A DNA stretch of 64,000 nt. Origin: Maricaulis salignorans. GTDB taxonomy: Bacteria; Pseudomonadota; Alphaproteobacteria; Caulobacterales; Aquidulcibacteraceae. Position numbers and translations under genes: made by a program. The notes below the pieces were generated by a model. That model saw nothing but the letters and a program-made list of their open reading frames with translations. It was not told the origin of the DNA and did not search any database. Positions 18,162 through 27,955 of this stretch are shown here, in pieces (position 1 is the first letter of the stretch; each line of letters begins with the position of its first letter). The stretch is from the NCBI GenBank assembly GCA_945891505.1, contig CAMDDL010000003.1, forward strand, positions 1-64,000. Direction: 5' to 3'.

Positions 18162-18442
18162 ACGACCCACTCAATTCTGCCATTGCCGATGCACTCGCGC
18201 TGATCGAGGCCAACCCAGAGCCGAGCGATGACAATCTGCGCGCGCTCTCGGTTCGCTTGGCCTTGGCCCATGCCGCCACCGAAGACGAAATCAATCAATT
18301 GGCTGTTGAGAGCTTTCAAGAAACGATTGAGGACATGCAGGCCGATAGCGTCCCTGAACACCGCGCCTATTTGTTTGAGCAATTGACGACTGGCCTGATG
18401 GCCTATGAAGTACAGTTGTTGCTGGACGGGGCCAAGGCGTGA
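18158..18442 (+). CDS. Conserved-looking small acidic protein of unknown function in the beta-oxidation operon
   Basis: 94 residues, starting with GTG in a 4-base overlap (GTGA) with the upstream dehydrogenase and ending in a similar overlap with the OsmC gene, so it is almost certainly translated. It is acidic, predicted all-helical and lacks Cys, membrane or signal segments: LNSAIADALALIEANPEPSD, ALAHAATEDEINQLAVESFQ, YEVQLLLDGAKA. I recognise no domain. The context suggests an accessory role in acyl-CoA metabolism, such as binding a dehydrogenase, but nothing in the sequence shows this. Confidence 0.75.
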   Translation: MNDPLNSAIADALALIEANPEPSDDNLRALSVRLALAHAATEDEINQLAVESFQETIEDMQADSVPEHRAYLFEQLTTGLMAYEVQLLLDGAKA

Positions 18443-18888
18443 GTAACCACACCGCCAGTATCCTTTGGGAACGCGGCGACGCTGCCTTTACCGACGGCAA
18501 GTACGCGCGCAAGCATCAAGCAAGCTTCGATGGCGGTGTCGGTTTGGCTGTAACCACCGCATTGCCCCTGCCCTCCAACACAGTGCCTGCCGCCGATCCT
18601 GAAGAAATGGTGGTCGCGGCCACTGCGAGCTGCCACATGATGTTCTTTTTGGCTTTTGCTAAACAAGCGGGCTTCATCGTCGACAGCTATCAGGATGCCC
18701 CCGTCGGCACTCTGGGCAAGGATGAGGCGGGCGTGGAGCGCTTTGTAGAAGTGGTACTCACCCCCAAAGTCAGCTGGGGCGGCGATAATGTCCCTGGCGC
18801 AGCGGACGTCGATCTCTTGCACTACAAAGCCCACAAGGCTTGCTATATTGGCAATTCTTTGGCCTGCCCAGTAAGGGTTGAAGCATGA
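18439..18888 (+). CDS. OsmC family protein (thiol peroxidase type)
   Basis: 149 residues. The OsmC fold reduces organic or fatty-acid hydroperoxides with two cysteines. Visible: VAATASCHMMFFLAFAKQAG (peroxidatic Cys at 65) and HYKAHKACYIGNSLACPVRV (resolving Cys at about 135, with a third Cys at 143). The start is GTG overlapping the upstream gene, and the stop overlaps the thioesterase start as ATGA. Being inside a beta-oxidation operon, it may clear lipid hydroperoxides or peroxide made near the flavoenzymes; that is inference. Confidence 0.88.
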   Translation: MSNHTASILWERGDAAFTDGKYARKHQASFDGGVGLAVTTALPLPSNTVPAADPEEMVVAATASCHMMFFLAFAKQAGFIVDSYQDAPVGTLGKDEAGVERFVEVVLTPKVSWGGDNVPGAADVDLLHYKAHKACYIGNSLACPVRVEA

Positions 18889-19322
18889 GCGATCACGCCC
18901 AAACCTTCCTTGATATCGGCATGAAGCAGCCCTCTCAGAGTTCACAGACTTTGGGATTTCAACTGATAGAGATGGATGTGAAGGCGGGCACGGCGCGGGT
19001 GGAATTTGCTGGCAAGCCAGAGTTTGCCAATCCAACAGGCTATATTCAGGGCGGATTTCTGTCGGCCATGCTGGATGATGTGATGGGCATGATGGCGATG
19101 TTGAAAGTCGCGCCTAAAAGCTTTGCCAGCACGATTGATTTGCATGTCCACTATCTCCGCCCCGTCCGGGTCGGCAAGATCGAGGTCGCCGCACGCATCA
19201 CCAACAAAGGTCCCAGCGTGATGTTCGCTGAAGCCGACCTCTATGATTGTCGGGGAAAAATCTCCGCCAAAGCCACTTCTGCCTTGGCGATCACGCCCTT
19301 GCAGATTAAAGCAGACGTATAA
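18885..19322 (+). CDS. PaaI-type hotdog-fold acyl-CoA thioesterase
   Basis: 145 residues. Hotdog thioesterase: [20 protein letters not shown] holds the GG-x8-D pattern of the PaaI group, followed by [20 protein letters not shown] and a final beta-strand region ending [12 protein letters not shown]. It hydrolyses acyl- or aryl-CoA to free acid and CoA, which would release CoA during fatty-acid breakdown. The start overlaps the OsmC stop (ATGA). The exact substrate is unknown. Confidence 0.88.
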   Translation: MSDHAQTFLDIGMKQPSQSSQTLGFQLIEMDVKAGTARVEFAGKPEFANPTGYIQGGFLSAMLDDVMGMMAMLKVAPKSFASTIDLHVHYLRPVRVGKIEVAARITNKGPSVMFAEADLYDCRGKISAKATSALAITPLQIKADV

Positions 19323-19338
19323 CAAAGGGAGCGCCAAA

Positions 19339-20550
19339 ATGGCCGAAGCATTTATCTATGACGCAGTCCGTACCCCCCGGGGTAAAGGTCGCAATACCGG
19401 GTCGTTGCATGAAGTGACGGCTTTGAGCCTTGCCACCCAAGCCTTGCAGGCCATTCGGGACCGCAACAATCTCGACACCTCCAAAGTCGATGACGTCGTT
19501 CTGGGCTGCGTGAGCCCTGTAGGCGAACAAGGCAGTGACATCGCGCGCATCGCCGTGCTGAACGCTGACTATGCCGAAACCACCGCTGGTGTGCAGATCA
19601 ACCGCTTCTGTGCTTCGGGCCTAGAAGCCTGCAATATGGCAGCCGCAAAAGTCATCTCCGGTGAAGCCGATATGGCCATTGGTGGTGGTGTTGAAAGCAT
19701 GAGCCGCGTGCCCATGGGCTCTGACGGTGGCGCTTGGGCCTCTGACCCCTCCATCGCGATCAAGTCCTATTTCGCGCCACAAGGCATTGGTGCAGATACC
19801 ATTGCCACCAAATATGGCTTCTCGCGCGATGACGTTGATGCCTATGCAGTTGAAAGCCAAAAGCGCGCTGCGACCGCTTGGAAAGAAGGCCGCTTTGCGA
19901 ACTCCATCGTGCCAGTCAAAGATCAAATGGGTGCGATCATCTTGGCCCATGACGAGCACATGCGCCCAGACACCACCATGCAAAGCCTCGCGTCGCTAGA
20001 CGCCAGCTTCATCGCCCAAGGCACCATGATGCCGGGCTTTGATGCCATCATCCAACAACGCTATCCAGAATTGGAAGCCATCAATCACGTGCACCATGCT
20101 GGCAACAGCTCTGGCATCGTTGACGGCGCTTCGGCAGTTCTGATCGGCAATAAGAAAATGGCCAAGGCCACGGGGATCAAGCCGCGCGCCAAGATCGTCG
20201 CGATGGCCTCCATCGGGTCAGAGCCTTCAATCATGTTGACTGGCCCAGAGTTTGTAGCCCGCAAAGCATTGGCCAAGGCTGGCATGAAACCAGAAGACAT
20301 TGACCTTTATGAACTCAATGAAGCCTTCGCTTCGGTCGTCCTGCGCTTCATGCAGGCCCTCAATATCCCGCACGACAAAATCAACGTGTGCGGCGGGGCC
20401 ATTGCCATGGGTCACCCATTGGGTGCGACCGGCGGCATGATCCTCGGCACCGTTCTCGACGAGTTGGAGCGGACTGGCAAGGAAACGGCCCTCATCACCC
20501 TGTGCGTCGGCGCAGGTATGGGCACCGCCACCATTATCCAGCGGGCTTAA
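19339..20550 (+). CDS. Acetyl-CoA C-acyltransferase (thiolase, FadA-like)
   Basis: Cleaves 3-ketoacyl-CoA to acetyl-CoA and a shortened acyl-CoA. 403 residues. Nucleophilic Cys 91 in [24 protein letters not shown]; the C-terminal motifs [18 protein letters not shown] (catalytic His) and [10 protein letters not shown] (Cys about 389). ATG at 19339 has AAAGGGAG just upstream; the open frame before it overlaps the thioesterase gene and is not used. Gene order thiolase then FadB-like protein is standard for a degradative thiolase, arguing against a biosynthetic PhaA role. Confidence 0.94.
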   Translation: MAEAFIYDAVRTPRGKGRNTGSLHEVTALSLATQALQAIRDRNNLDTSKVDDVVLGCVSPVGEQGSDIARIAVLNADYAETTAGVQINRFCASGLEACNMAAAKVISGEADMAIGGGVESMSRVPMGSDGGAWASDPSIAIKSYFAPQGIGADTIATKYGFSRDDVDAYAVESQKRAATAWKEGRFANSIVPVKDQMGAIILAHDEHMRPDTTMQSLASLDASFIAQGTMMPGFDAIIQQRYPELEAINHVHHAGNSSGIVDGASAVLIGNKKMAKATGIKPRAKIVAMASIGSEPSIMLTGPEFVARKALAKAGMKPEDIDLYELNEAFASVVLRFMQALNIPHDKINVCGGAIAMGHPLGATGGMILGTVLDELERTGKETALITLCVGAGMGTATIIQRA

Positions 20551-20649
20551 GGCCACCTGACTTGAGACGCGTGCAGCCCAGCTGCCCGCTTGCTGGGCTA
20601 CCGCCTGCCCAATGGCGAGGCCAAGACCCTGAATTTTGGAGATAGTCTT

Positions 20650-22851
20650 ATGGAAAATTTCAAAACCAACCTCGATGCAGATGGCGTGTTGCACATCGCA
20701 TTTGATGTTCCCGGCAAGACCATGAACACCATCACCGGTGGCGTGATGAAGGAAATGGGCGATTTGGTCGCTGAGATCAAAGGCAATGCCGCGATCAAAG
20801 GTGCTGTCCTATACTCTGGCAAAGATAATGGCTTCTGCGCTGGCGCTGACCTTGGCGAAATCGGTGGCGGCAGCATGGATGCCGACAAGAAGCTGTCCGA
20901 AGATGAGAAGCTGAAGAAGTCGTTTGAACAGGGCTTCAGTCTGAACCGGTCGCTGCGCGCGCTGGAAACCTGCGGCAAGCCTGTTGCCTGTGCGCTGGAA
21001 GGTTTAGCTCTCGGCGGCGGTCTCGAAATCGCGCTGGCTTGCCATTACCGCGTCTCGGCAGACAATCCAAAGATCCAATTCGGCTTGCCAGAAGCTAAGG
21101 TTGGCCTTCTGCCTGGTGCTGGTGGGACTCAGCGTCTGCCCCGCCTGATCGGTGTGATGAATGCCATGCCGCATCTGTTGCAAGGTGCCAGCATGAACCC
21201 ACAAGAAGCTTTGAAAAAGGGTGTTGTTGGTGCGGTCGTGCCAGCGGGTGAAACCGTCGCAGCAGCCAAGGCTTGGGTACTGGCAAATCCAACGGCCGTC
21301 GCGCCTTGGGACGTTAAAGGCTATCGCGTAAAGGACGGCCCATACTCGCCCGGCGGCGGCATGGCGTTTGTCGGCGGCAATGCGATGTTGTCGAAGACCA
21401 CCTACAGCAATTACCCCGCCCAAAAAGCAATCATGAGCGCCGTGTTTGAGGGCATTCAAGTGCCAATGGATGCTGCCTTGCGCATTGAGACCCGTTACTT
21501 CTTGAAAAATATGGCCAGCCCGTCGGCCAAGGCCATGGTGCGCTCGCTCTTCTTGTCGACCCAGGCCCTTGCAAAGGGTGCGAACCGTCCTCAGGGCTTT
21601 GAGAAATATGAGATCAAAAAGGTCTCGGTTCTGGGTGCCGGCATGATGGGTGCAGGCGTGGCCTATGTGCAGGCCATGGCTGGCATCGAGACCGTGCTGA
21701 TCGACCAAAGCCAAGAAGCAGCTGAAAAGGGCAAGGATTACTCCAAAAAATTGCTCGACAAGGCGGTTTCTCGCGGCAAAATGACCCAAGAAAAGGCTGA
21801 TGCCGTTTTGGCTCTCATCACCCCGACTACCGACTACGCCCACGTCAAGAAGTCGGATTTGGTCATTGAAGCCGTGTTTGAAAATCGCGAAATCAAAGCC
21901 GACGTGACCCAGAAGGCTGAAGCCATGATGGGCCCCAATGCGGTCTTTGGTTCCAACACTTCGACCCTGCCGATCACAGGTTTGGCTACCGCGTCCAAGC
22001 GGCCCAAGAATTTCATTGGTGTCCACTTCTTCAGCCCTGTCGATAAAATGGGTCTGGTTGAAATCATCATGGGCAAAAAGACCACTCAGGAAACCTTGGC
22101 CAAGGCGGTCGATTACGTCTTGAAGATCAAGAAGACCCCGATCGTCGTCAACGACAGCCGCGGCTTCTACACCAGCCGTTGCTTTGGCACTTATGTGCAA
22201 GAAGGCCAAGAAATGCTGGCCGAAGGCATTAAGCCAGCCATCATTGAAAACGTCGGCCGTATGACTGGCATGCCGGTGCCGCCTTTGTCGATGGCCGATG
22301 AAGTCGCACTCGACCTTGCCTACAAGGTTGGCCAGCAAACCAAAAAGGACCTTGGCAACAAATGGGTGGCCACGCCCAGCCAATTGATCATCGAAGAAAT
22401 GGTGGAAGGCCTTGGCCGCTTTGGTCGCAAGAACAAAAAGGGCTTCTACGACTATAAGGAAGACGGCACCAAAGCGATTTGGCCGGGCCTGACCTCGGTC
22501 GTGGCAACCAAAGTGCATGAAGCTGATCCTGCCATGGTGAAGGAGTATAAGAACCGCCTTCTCTATCGTCAGGCCCTAGAAACTGCGCGTTGCTTTGAAG
22601 AAGGTGTCATCACCGACCCACGCGACGCCGACATCGGCTCCATCCTCGGCTGGGGCTTTGCGCCTTACACGGGCGGCACAGTCAGCTTCATGGACGGCAT
22701 CGGCATCGCCAATTTCGTTGCCGAAGCCGAGCGTCTGGCCAAGAAATACGGCCCCCGCTTTAAGCCAAACAAGCTCTTGAAAGACATGGCGAAAAGCGGC
22801 GAAACCTTTTATGGCCGCTTTAGTGGCGAGGCTGAGAAGAAGGCAGCTTAA
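20650..22851 (+). CDS. FadB/FadJ-like multifunctional enoyl-CoA hydratase / 3-hydroxyacyl-CoA dehydrogenase
   Basis: 733 residues, alpha subunit of the fatty-acid oxidation complex. The N-terminal crotonase domain (about 1-200) has GKDNGFCAGADLGEIGGG, ALGGGLEIALACHYRVS and GLPEAKVGLLPGAGGTQRLP with the two catalytic Glu positions. The NAD-binding 3-hydroxyacyl-CoA dehydrogenase begins at about 325 with VSVLGAGMMGAGVAYVQA, then FGSNTSTLPITGLA, IGVHFFSPVDKMGLVEII (catalytic His) and VVNDSRGFYTSR. C-terminal dehydrogenase repeats follow. ATG at 20650 has GGAGAT upstream. It is the last gene of the operon, before a strong terminator, and works with the thiolase upstream. Confidence 0.95.
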   Translation: MENFKTNLDADGVLHIAFDVPGKTMNTITGGVMKEMGDLVAEIKGNAAIKGAVLYSGKDNGFCAGADLGEIGGGSMDADKKLSEDEKLKKSFEQGFSLNRSLRALETCGKPVACALEGLALGGGLEIALACHYRVSADNPKIQFGLPEAKVGLLPGAGGTQRLPRLIGVMNAMPHLLQGASMNPQEALKKGVVGAVVPAGETVAAAKAWVLANPTAVAPWDVKGYRVKDGPYSPGGGMAFVGGNAMLSKTTYSNYPAQKAIMSAVFEGIQVPMDAALRIETRYFLKNMASPSAKAMVRSLFLSTQALAKGANRPQGFEKYEIKKVSVLGAGMMGAGVAYVQAMAGIETVLIDQSQEAAEKGKDYSKKLLDKAVSRGKMTQEKADAVLALITPTTDYAHVKKSDLVIEAVFENREIKADVTQKAEAMMGPNAVFGSNTSTLPITGLATASKRPKNFIGVHFFSPVDKMGLVEIIMGKKTTQETLAKAVDYVLKIKKTPIVVNDSRGFYTSRCFGTYVQEGQEMLAEGIKPAIIENVGRMTGMPVPPLSMADEVALDLAYKVGQQTKKDLGNKWVATPSQLIIEEMVEGLGRFGRKNKKGFYDYKEDGTKAIWPGLTSVVATKVHEADPAMVKEYKNRLLYRQALETARCFEEGVITDPRDADIGSILGWGFAPYTGGTVSFMDGIGIANFVAEAERLAKKYGPRFKPNKLLKDMAKSGETFYGRFSGEAEKKAA

Positions 22852-22878
22852 GCGGCTTTCACTTTTGTTTCCTGCAGG

Positions 22879-22908
22879 AAGGGCCACCGCACAGGTGGCC
22901 CTTTTTTT
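22879..22908 (+). terminator. Intrinsic terminator of the beta-oxidation operon
   Basis: AAGGGCCACC (22879-22888) pairs perfectly with GGTGGCCCTT (22894-22903) over a 5-base loop, followed by a run of seven T. A textbook rho-independent terminator 28 bases after the FadB-like stop. Confidence 0.95.
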
Positions 22909-23021
22909 GTTTTGCGAAGAACACAGTTTGTGACCCAGGTCAGCTATGGTCGCTCAATTACTGAAATCAACGCACACAGAGACGTGACAGGCACACGGCT
23001 CCGGCTTATGTCAGTCTTACG

Positions 23022-24947
23022 ATGGCGATCAAAGAAACCCCTCAAGACGTTTTCAAACGTGTGATCACCCATACGGCGCGAGCCCTGTCGCGGACCGAGG
23101 AGGTGGAGGTGAGCTTCTCTGCCGATGGGCCGAGCGTATCAGGCAATCGTATTGGCTTGCCCCATCCGGCGCGCGCCTTGGGCGAGCAAGAAGTATCACG
23201 CCTGCGTGGTCACGCTGATGCCGCCGCGCTGCGCCTCGCCCACCATGATTTAGCCGCCCACACTGCTGCGATGCCTGAAGGCCCTCGCGCCCGTGCTCTT
23301 TATGATGTGGCGGAGAAAGCCCGTATCGAGGCAATTGGCGCTTTGGCCATGCCTGGTGTGGCGCAAAACCTAACTGCGGCTCTGGTCGAGACGTGTGAGA
23401 AGAAGGGCTATGCCCGCATGATGGACCGGCAGACGGCCCCCTTGGCCGATGCATTGGGCCTGTTGTTGCGCGAACGCTTAACCGGCCTTGCCCCACCTGA
23501 ACCTGGGCGCGGCATTGCCGATCTGTGGCGCGATGAAGTGCAAGCCAAGGCGGGTGAGACAATTGACCGCTTGATTGAGCGCCTGACGGACCAAAAGGCC
23601 TTTGCCGAAGTCACCCGCGATCTTATCCGCGACCTTGATCTCGGCGATGAATTGGGGGCAGAGCCTGATCCATCCGATGAGGATGGCGAAGAGCCCGATG
23701 GTGCCGATCAGCCACCGCCGGATCCCAATCAGAATGAGGATCAGCAGGAAGAAGGCGGCGAGCAACAGGAGGATACCCAGCGCGGTGAGTCTCAAGGCAG
23801 CGAGCAGGAAGATGTGCAAGTGCGCGTCGAGGCTGATGATAGCGACTCGCCCGATGATGATGACAGCGAAGTCGATGAAGGCACCACCCCCGTTCGACCA
23901 AACTTTAAGCCCGGCGACGGCGATGGTTTTGTCTATAAAGTTTATACCAAAAGCTTTGATGAGACGGTGGGGGCCGAGGAATTGTGTGACGGGGAAGAAT
24001 TGGCCCGTCTACGAAGCTATCTCGACGCCCAGCTGACCCAATTGCAAGGCGTCGTAGGCCGCCTCGCCAATCGTCTACAGCGCCGCCTGATGGCGCAGCA
24101 GAACCGCAGCTGGCAGTTTGATCTCGAAGAAGGCGTGCTAGATGTGGCCCGCCTATCACGGGTGGTGACAGAGCCTTTGGCCCCACTCACCTTCAAGATG
24201 GAAGATGACACCAATTTCCGCGACACGGTGGTGACGCTTCTGTTGGATAATTCAGGCTCCATGCGCGGCAGACCGATCATGATTGCCGCCATCTGCGCCG
24301 ATATTCTGGCTCGCACACTAGAGCGCTGTGGCGTGAAAACCGAGATTTTGGGCTTTACCACCAAGGCTTGGAAAGGCGGGCAATCGCGCGATAGCTGGAT
24401 GAAGGCGGGCAAGCCCGCCAATCCCGGTCGCCTGAATGATCTGCGCCACATCATCTATAAAAGTGCGGACGCGCCCTGGCGTCGGGCACGGCGCAATCTG
24501 GGCCTGATGATGCGCGAAGGCCTGCTGAAAGAAAATATCGACGGCGAAGCCTTGGACTGGGCGCATGATCGCTTGCTCGCCAGGCCCGAACAGCGCCGGA
24601 TCCTGATGGTGATTTCAGACGGTGCGCCAGTCGACGACAGCACATTGTCTGTCAATTCCGGAGCCTATCTCGAGCGGCATTTGCGCGACACCATTGCCAA
24701 AATCCAAGACTATAGCCCGGTTGAACTGATTGCCATCGGCATTGGTCATGATGTGACCCGCTATTATCGTCGCGCCGTAACGATTGTGGATGCCGAACAA
24801 TTGGGTGGGGCGATCGTCGATAAGCTCGCAGAATTGTTCGAAGAAGAGCCAAAGGCCGCAAAAATGGCACGCGGCAAAACCGGGCCAGCAAAAGCTAGCC
24901 CAGCGCCAGCGGCTAGTAGCCGCATGGGCTCGCGACCCGTGCGGTGA
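23022..24947 (+). CDS. cobT: Cobaltochelatase CobT subunit (VWA domain protein)
   Basis: 641 residues. In the aerobic cobalamin pathway CobT works with the AAA+ subunit CobS and with CobN to insert cobalt. The N-terminal CobT region ([20 protein letters not shown]) is followed by a long acidic linker (about 212-300) and a C-terminal VWA domain with the metal-binding MIDAS motif [14 protein letters not shown] at about 408 and [13 protein letters not shown]. The length fits CobT. No cobS, cobN or other cobalamin gene is in the window, and there is a terminator upstream. No good Shine-Dalgarno is visible before ATG 23022. Partners are inferred from the family. Confidence 0.9.
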   Translation: MAIKETPQDVFKRVITHTARALSRTEEVEVSFSADGPSVSGNRIGLPHPARALGEQEVSRLRGHADAAALRLAHHDLAAHTAAMPEGPRARALYDVAEKARIEAIGALAMPGVAQNLTAALVETCEKKGYARMMDRQTAPLADALGLLLRERLTGLAPPEPGRGIADLWRDEVQAKAGETIDRLIERLTDQKAFAEVTRDLIRDLDLGDELGAEPDPSDEDGEEPDGADQPPPDPNQNEDQQEEGGEQQEDTQRGESQGSEQEDVQVRVEADDSDSPDDDDSEVDEGTTPVRPNFKPGDGDGFVYKVYTKSFDETVGAEELCDGEELARLRSYLDAQLTQLQGVVGRLANRLQRRLMAQQNRSWQFDLEEGVLDVARLSRVVTEPLAPLTFKMEDDTNFRDTVVTLLLDNSGSMRGRPIMIAAICADILARTLERCGVKTEILGFTTKAWKGGQSRDSWMKAGKPANPGRLNDLRHIIYKSADAPWRRARRNLGLMMREGLLKENIDGEALDWAHDRLLARPEQRRILMVISDGAPVDDSTLSVNSGAYLERHLRDTIAKIQDYSPVELIAIGIGHDVTRYYRRAVTIVDAEQLGGAIVDKLAELFEEEPKAAKMARGKTGPAKASPAPAASSRMGSRPVR

Positions 24948-24968
24948 CACGGGCCGGTTGAATTAACC

Positions 24969-26318
24969 TTAATTCCGATAAGCAGGCCGAGCGATGCCGT
25001 CTGTGCTGGGCTTATAGCGGGCAGCGAGTTCGGTGGAGCGGCTGGTCATGGGTTGAGTTTGCCCCGCGATATAGACTGCTGTGGGATAGCTTTGGCCTTC
25101 CAACGGATCGCCCGACCAGATGACCACGTCTGCAGCCTTGCCCACTTCAATCGAGCCAATCTCTTTTTCCGCACCCCAAATCTTGGCTGGATTCAAAGTG
25201 ATGGCGGCTAGTGCTGCTTGATAGGGCAGACCATGCGCGACGGCGGTACCAGCATTCATCCGGCTCTGCCGCAGATTATTGTAATCTCGGCTGCCCATGA
25301 TGGAGACTTGAACGCCTGCTTGATAAAGAACTTGGGCGTTGCGCAAATGGGTGCCCAATGTTTCAAAGCTTGCTGGCAGAGCGGCTTGGGCGTCGATGAT
25401 GACGGGCACTTTTGCCGCTGCCAATTCAGACGCTACGCGCCAACCTTCTTCAGCCCCTTCGAGAACGATGGACAGGTTTTCCTCCTTGGCGAGTTTCAAG
25501 ACTTGACGAATATCATTCGCGCTCGAAACCCGGATCAGCAAGGGCGACTTGCCCTGTACCACTGGCACCAAGGCTTCCAGATCAAGGCGGCTGACCATCA
25601 ATTCGCGTCCCTCTCCTTTGTCATAGAGGGCGCGATTAGCGGCAAAATGGCGCACGTCTGCCAAGACGCGCTTTAAAATGATCAAAGAGGCGCCGCGAGA
25701 GCCACCTACCGCTGCAGCCGCAGATTCCCCAAATTCCAACACCATGCCAGCATTGGTTTTGAAGATCAGGTCGGGTGTATTTGCAGAAAGACGTATGCCA
25801 ATGCTTTGACCTGCAAACAAGGTTGGATCGTCTTGCTCGTGCCCGCCAGCGGTTTGGAAGGCGCTATCGTCATGGGCGTGGGCCCCATTGCCTGAGCGGC
25901 CGGCGACCGGGGTTAGGAATGCCCGCGTCACACCATTAAGGCGGGCAAGCGCAATTGTCGTCGCATCGGGATTGACGCCTGCGGCGGGGTTAAATGCAGC
26001 CCCAATCTGGCCCCCTGCCCCATCATCACGTGTAGACGGCACTTGTTCAATCTCGGAAATGCCTAAGCTTGTGGTGGCAGCCACCAAACCAGGAGTCACC
26101 ACGGCACCTTTTGCATCGATGATTTGCGCGCCTATGGGGATCGCAACCGATGGGCCAACGGCGACAATCTTGCCGTTGTCCATGACCAAAGTAGCAGATG
26201 CCAGCGTGCCGGTGGAGCTCACAGTTTCGATCTTTGCATTGATGATCGCGATGGGGTCAGCGCTTGCAAGTGTGGGGGCGGAAACGGCCAAAGCGAGAGC
26301 TAGAGCAACAGGTTTCAT
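24969..26318 (-). CDS. Exported amidohydrolase-family protein lacking the HxH metal motif
   Basis: 449 residues with a clear signal peptide (MKPVALALALAVSAPTLASA). The composite-domain start (PIAIINAKIETV, DNGKIVAVGPSVAIP, DAKGAVVTPGLVAA) and end (NPAKIWGAEKEIGSIEVGKA, DVVIWSGDP) are those of imidazolonepropionase-like amidohydrolases. But at the first strand, where HxH should follow TPGLVA, the sequence reads ATTSLGISEIEQ, so the usual metal ligands are missing. Catalysis may be lost or altered. It starts in a TAATG overlap with the intact amidohydrolase upstream, so the two are co-translated and may form a pair. The substrate is unknown; related enzymes are dipeptidases or prolidases. Confidence 0.85.
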   Translation of the reverse strand: MKPVALALALAVSAPTLASADPIAIINAKIETVSSTGTLASATLVMDNGKIVAVGPSVAIPIGAQIIDAKGAVVTPGLVAATTSLGISEIEQVPSTRDDGAGGQIGAAFNPAAGVNPDATTIALARLNGVTRAFLTPVAGRSGNGAHAHDDSAFQTAGGHEQDDPTLFAGQSIGIRLSANTPDLIFKTNAGMVLEFGESAAAAVGGSRGASLIILKRVLADVRHFAANRALYDKGEGRELMVSRLDLEALVPVVQGKSPLLIRVSSANDIRQVLKLAKEENLSIVLEGAEEGWRVASELAAAKVPVIIDAQAALPASFETLGTHLRNAQVLYQAGVQVSIMGSRDYNNLRQSRMNAGTAVAHGLPYQAALAAITLNPAKIWGAEKEIGSIEVGKAADVVIWSGDPLEGQSYPTAVYIAGQTQPMTSRSTELAARYKPSTDGIARPAYRN

Positions 26319-27808
26319 TATTTTTGCTCCAAGCTGGGGCGACCAAGGTCAAAATCTGACCGGGCATGTGTGGCCAGGTCGTTACGGTCGTAAGCGATGC
26401 CGCCGTCGACATAAACGGTTTGGGCAAGGGCGAAGGTCGAAAAGGGATCACGATCCCATAGGACTATATCGGCCATTTTGCCAATTTCCAAAGTCCCAGT
26501 CTTTGCCCCAATGCCCATAGCGCGAGCTGGGTTTGCGGTGATCCATTTGATGGCATCCAAGCGGGACACAGGAATACCTGCGCGGGCTGCTGCCCCCATG
26601 GCTAAGGCTGCTTCTTGATTGAGATGTTGAGTCATGGTGGCATCGTCTGAGTGGATGATGGTGCAGGCACCATGGGCCTGCAGGATACCGGCGTTTTCGG
26701 CGATCCCGTCGAGGGATTCCATTTTAAAGCCCTGCCAATCGGCCCAAGTCGCCGCGCAGATGTCAGCTTCTTTTAAGACTGGTGCGAGTTTATAAGCTTC
26801 TGACGAATGGTGGAATGTCGTGATTTTATAGCCAAACTCCTTCGCCATATCCATCATGAGAGCCATTTCATCGGCGCGATAACAATGGTTTTGAACAAGG
26901 ATATCGCCGTTGAGCACGCCCGACAGCGTTTCCAGCTTTAAGTCGCGCTTAGGCGGGTCACCTGCTGTTTCTCCTGCAGCGACTTTGGCCCGATAGTCGT
27001 TCCACTTGCGATTATAGTCGGCCGCATCAATCCACGCGCGCCGCGCAACCGCAATATTGCCCATGCGGGTCGAAGGGGAACGTGAGCGTGAACCGTAAAC
27101 GCGCTTCGGGTTCTCACCACATGCCATTTTAAGGCCGTATGGCGCGCCCGGAAACTTCATGCCTTGCTGGGTGATAGCTGGCACATTCTTGACCGTCACC
27201 GAGCGGCCGCCAAACAAATTGGCTGAGCCTGGCAGGATCATCAAACTGGTGATGCCGCCTTCTCGCGCCCGATTAAAGCCGGGGTCCTGTGGCCAGATCG
27301 AATGTTCAGCCCAGACTTCAGCCGTGTTCGGATCGGTGGCTTCATTCCCATCGGAATTGGCTTGCACGCCGGGACTTGGGTAGACGCCCAAGTGCGAGTG
27401 AATATCGATAATGCCAGGAGTAACAAACTTGCCCCGGCCGTCGACGCGCTTTGCCCCGTCTGGGATCGCGACATCTTTGCCAACCGCGACAATCTTGCCT
27501 TCGGAGAACAAGATGATGCCATTTTCAATTTCCTGGCCGGCAGCTGTCAGGATTGTGGCCCCAACGATCGCGGTCGCAACACTGGGTAACGGCTTATAGG
27601 TGGAGGGGAATGGATCGAGTGCACCATTGCTGTCCATGCCCTTCGCTAAGGGTTTAGGCGTGGCCTTGGGCTTGGCGACAGGCTCAGAGCTTACCGTCTC
27701 GGTCGTTTGAGCGGTGGAGGTTGTCGCGCACCCCGCTACCAATGTGACGGATAAAGCCAGCGCGATCGCTGAAGCATATAGAATTGAGTGGCGCAGAAAC
27801 ACGAGCAT
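26318..27808 (-). CDS. Amidohydrolase-family lipoprotein with intact metal site
   Basis: About 496 residues. The N terminus is a lipoprotein signal with lipobox LVAGC (Cys 27), so it is probably tethered in the periplasm. Metal ligands look intact: GIIDIHSHLGVYPSP (HxH), NHCYRADE, TFHHSSEAYK and IHSDDATMTQHLNQEA. The end has NPARAMGIGAKTGTLEIGKM, ADIVLWDRDP. I use the ATG at 27808 because it puts the signal peptide at the N terminus; a GTG at 27865 is in frame further up. A 16-bp palindrome lies 35 bases upstream. First of a two-gene unit with the HxH-less paralogue. Peptide or cyclic-amide hydrolysis is a guess. Confidence 0.85.
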   Translation of the reverse strand: MLVFLRHSILYASAIALALSVTLVAGCATTSTAQTTETVSSEPVAKPKATPKPLAKGMDSNGALDPFPSTYKPLPSVATAIVGATILTAAGQEIENGIILFSEGKIVAVGKDVAIPDGAKRVDGRGKFVTPGIIDIHSHLGVYPSPGVQANSDGNEATDPNTAEVWAEHSIWPQDPGFNRAREGGITSLMILPGSANLFGGRSVTVKNVPAITQQGMKFPGAPYGLKMACGENPKRVYGSRSRSPSTRMGNIAVARRAWIDAADYNRKWNDYRAKVAAGETAGDPPKRDLKLETLSGVLNGDILVQNHCYRADEMALMMDMAKEFGYKITTFHHSSEAYKLAPVLKEADICAATWADWQGFKMESLDGIAENAGILQAHGACTIIHSDDATMTQHLNQEAALAMGAAARAGIPVSRLDAIKWITANPARAMGIGAKTGTLEIGKMADIVLWDRDPFSTFALAQTVYVDGGIAYDRNDLATHARSDFDLGRPSLEQK

Positions 27809-27842
27809 TGCCTTCGGACTGACGATTGAAGTTCGACTAGGC

Positions 27843-27858
27843 AACACGATATCGTGTT
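27843..27858. promoter_or_regulatory. Perfect 16-bp palindrome, candidate operator
   Basis: AACACGATATCGTGTT is a perfect two-fold palindrome, 35 bases before the amidohydrolase start at 27808 and 98 bases before the divergent uup start. Position and symmetry fit a dimeric repressor site. No regulator gene is adjacent, so the binding protein is unknown. Confidence 0.45.
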
Positions 27859-27955
27859 TTTGCACAAGAGCGAGCCAAGCACTTTCGCAGTGTGATCATG
27901 CTCCTATCTGCGTGGCGACCTTGACCTTCGCCCGAACCGCAGACACTTGCCACGG

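Noticed and set aside
17940-18170. Minus-strand frame over the second acyl-CoA dehydrogenase end
   Set aside because: Lies entirely opposite a well-supported gene and lacks start signals.
21004-22518. Long open frame antisense to the FadB-like gene
   Set aside because: It is His/Arg-rich shadow coding opposite a certain gene, with no ribosome site or recognisable motif.
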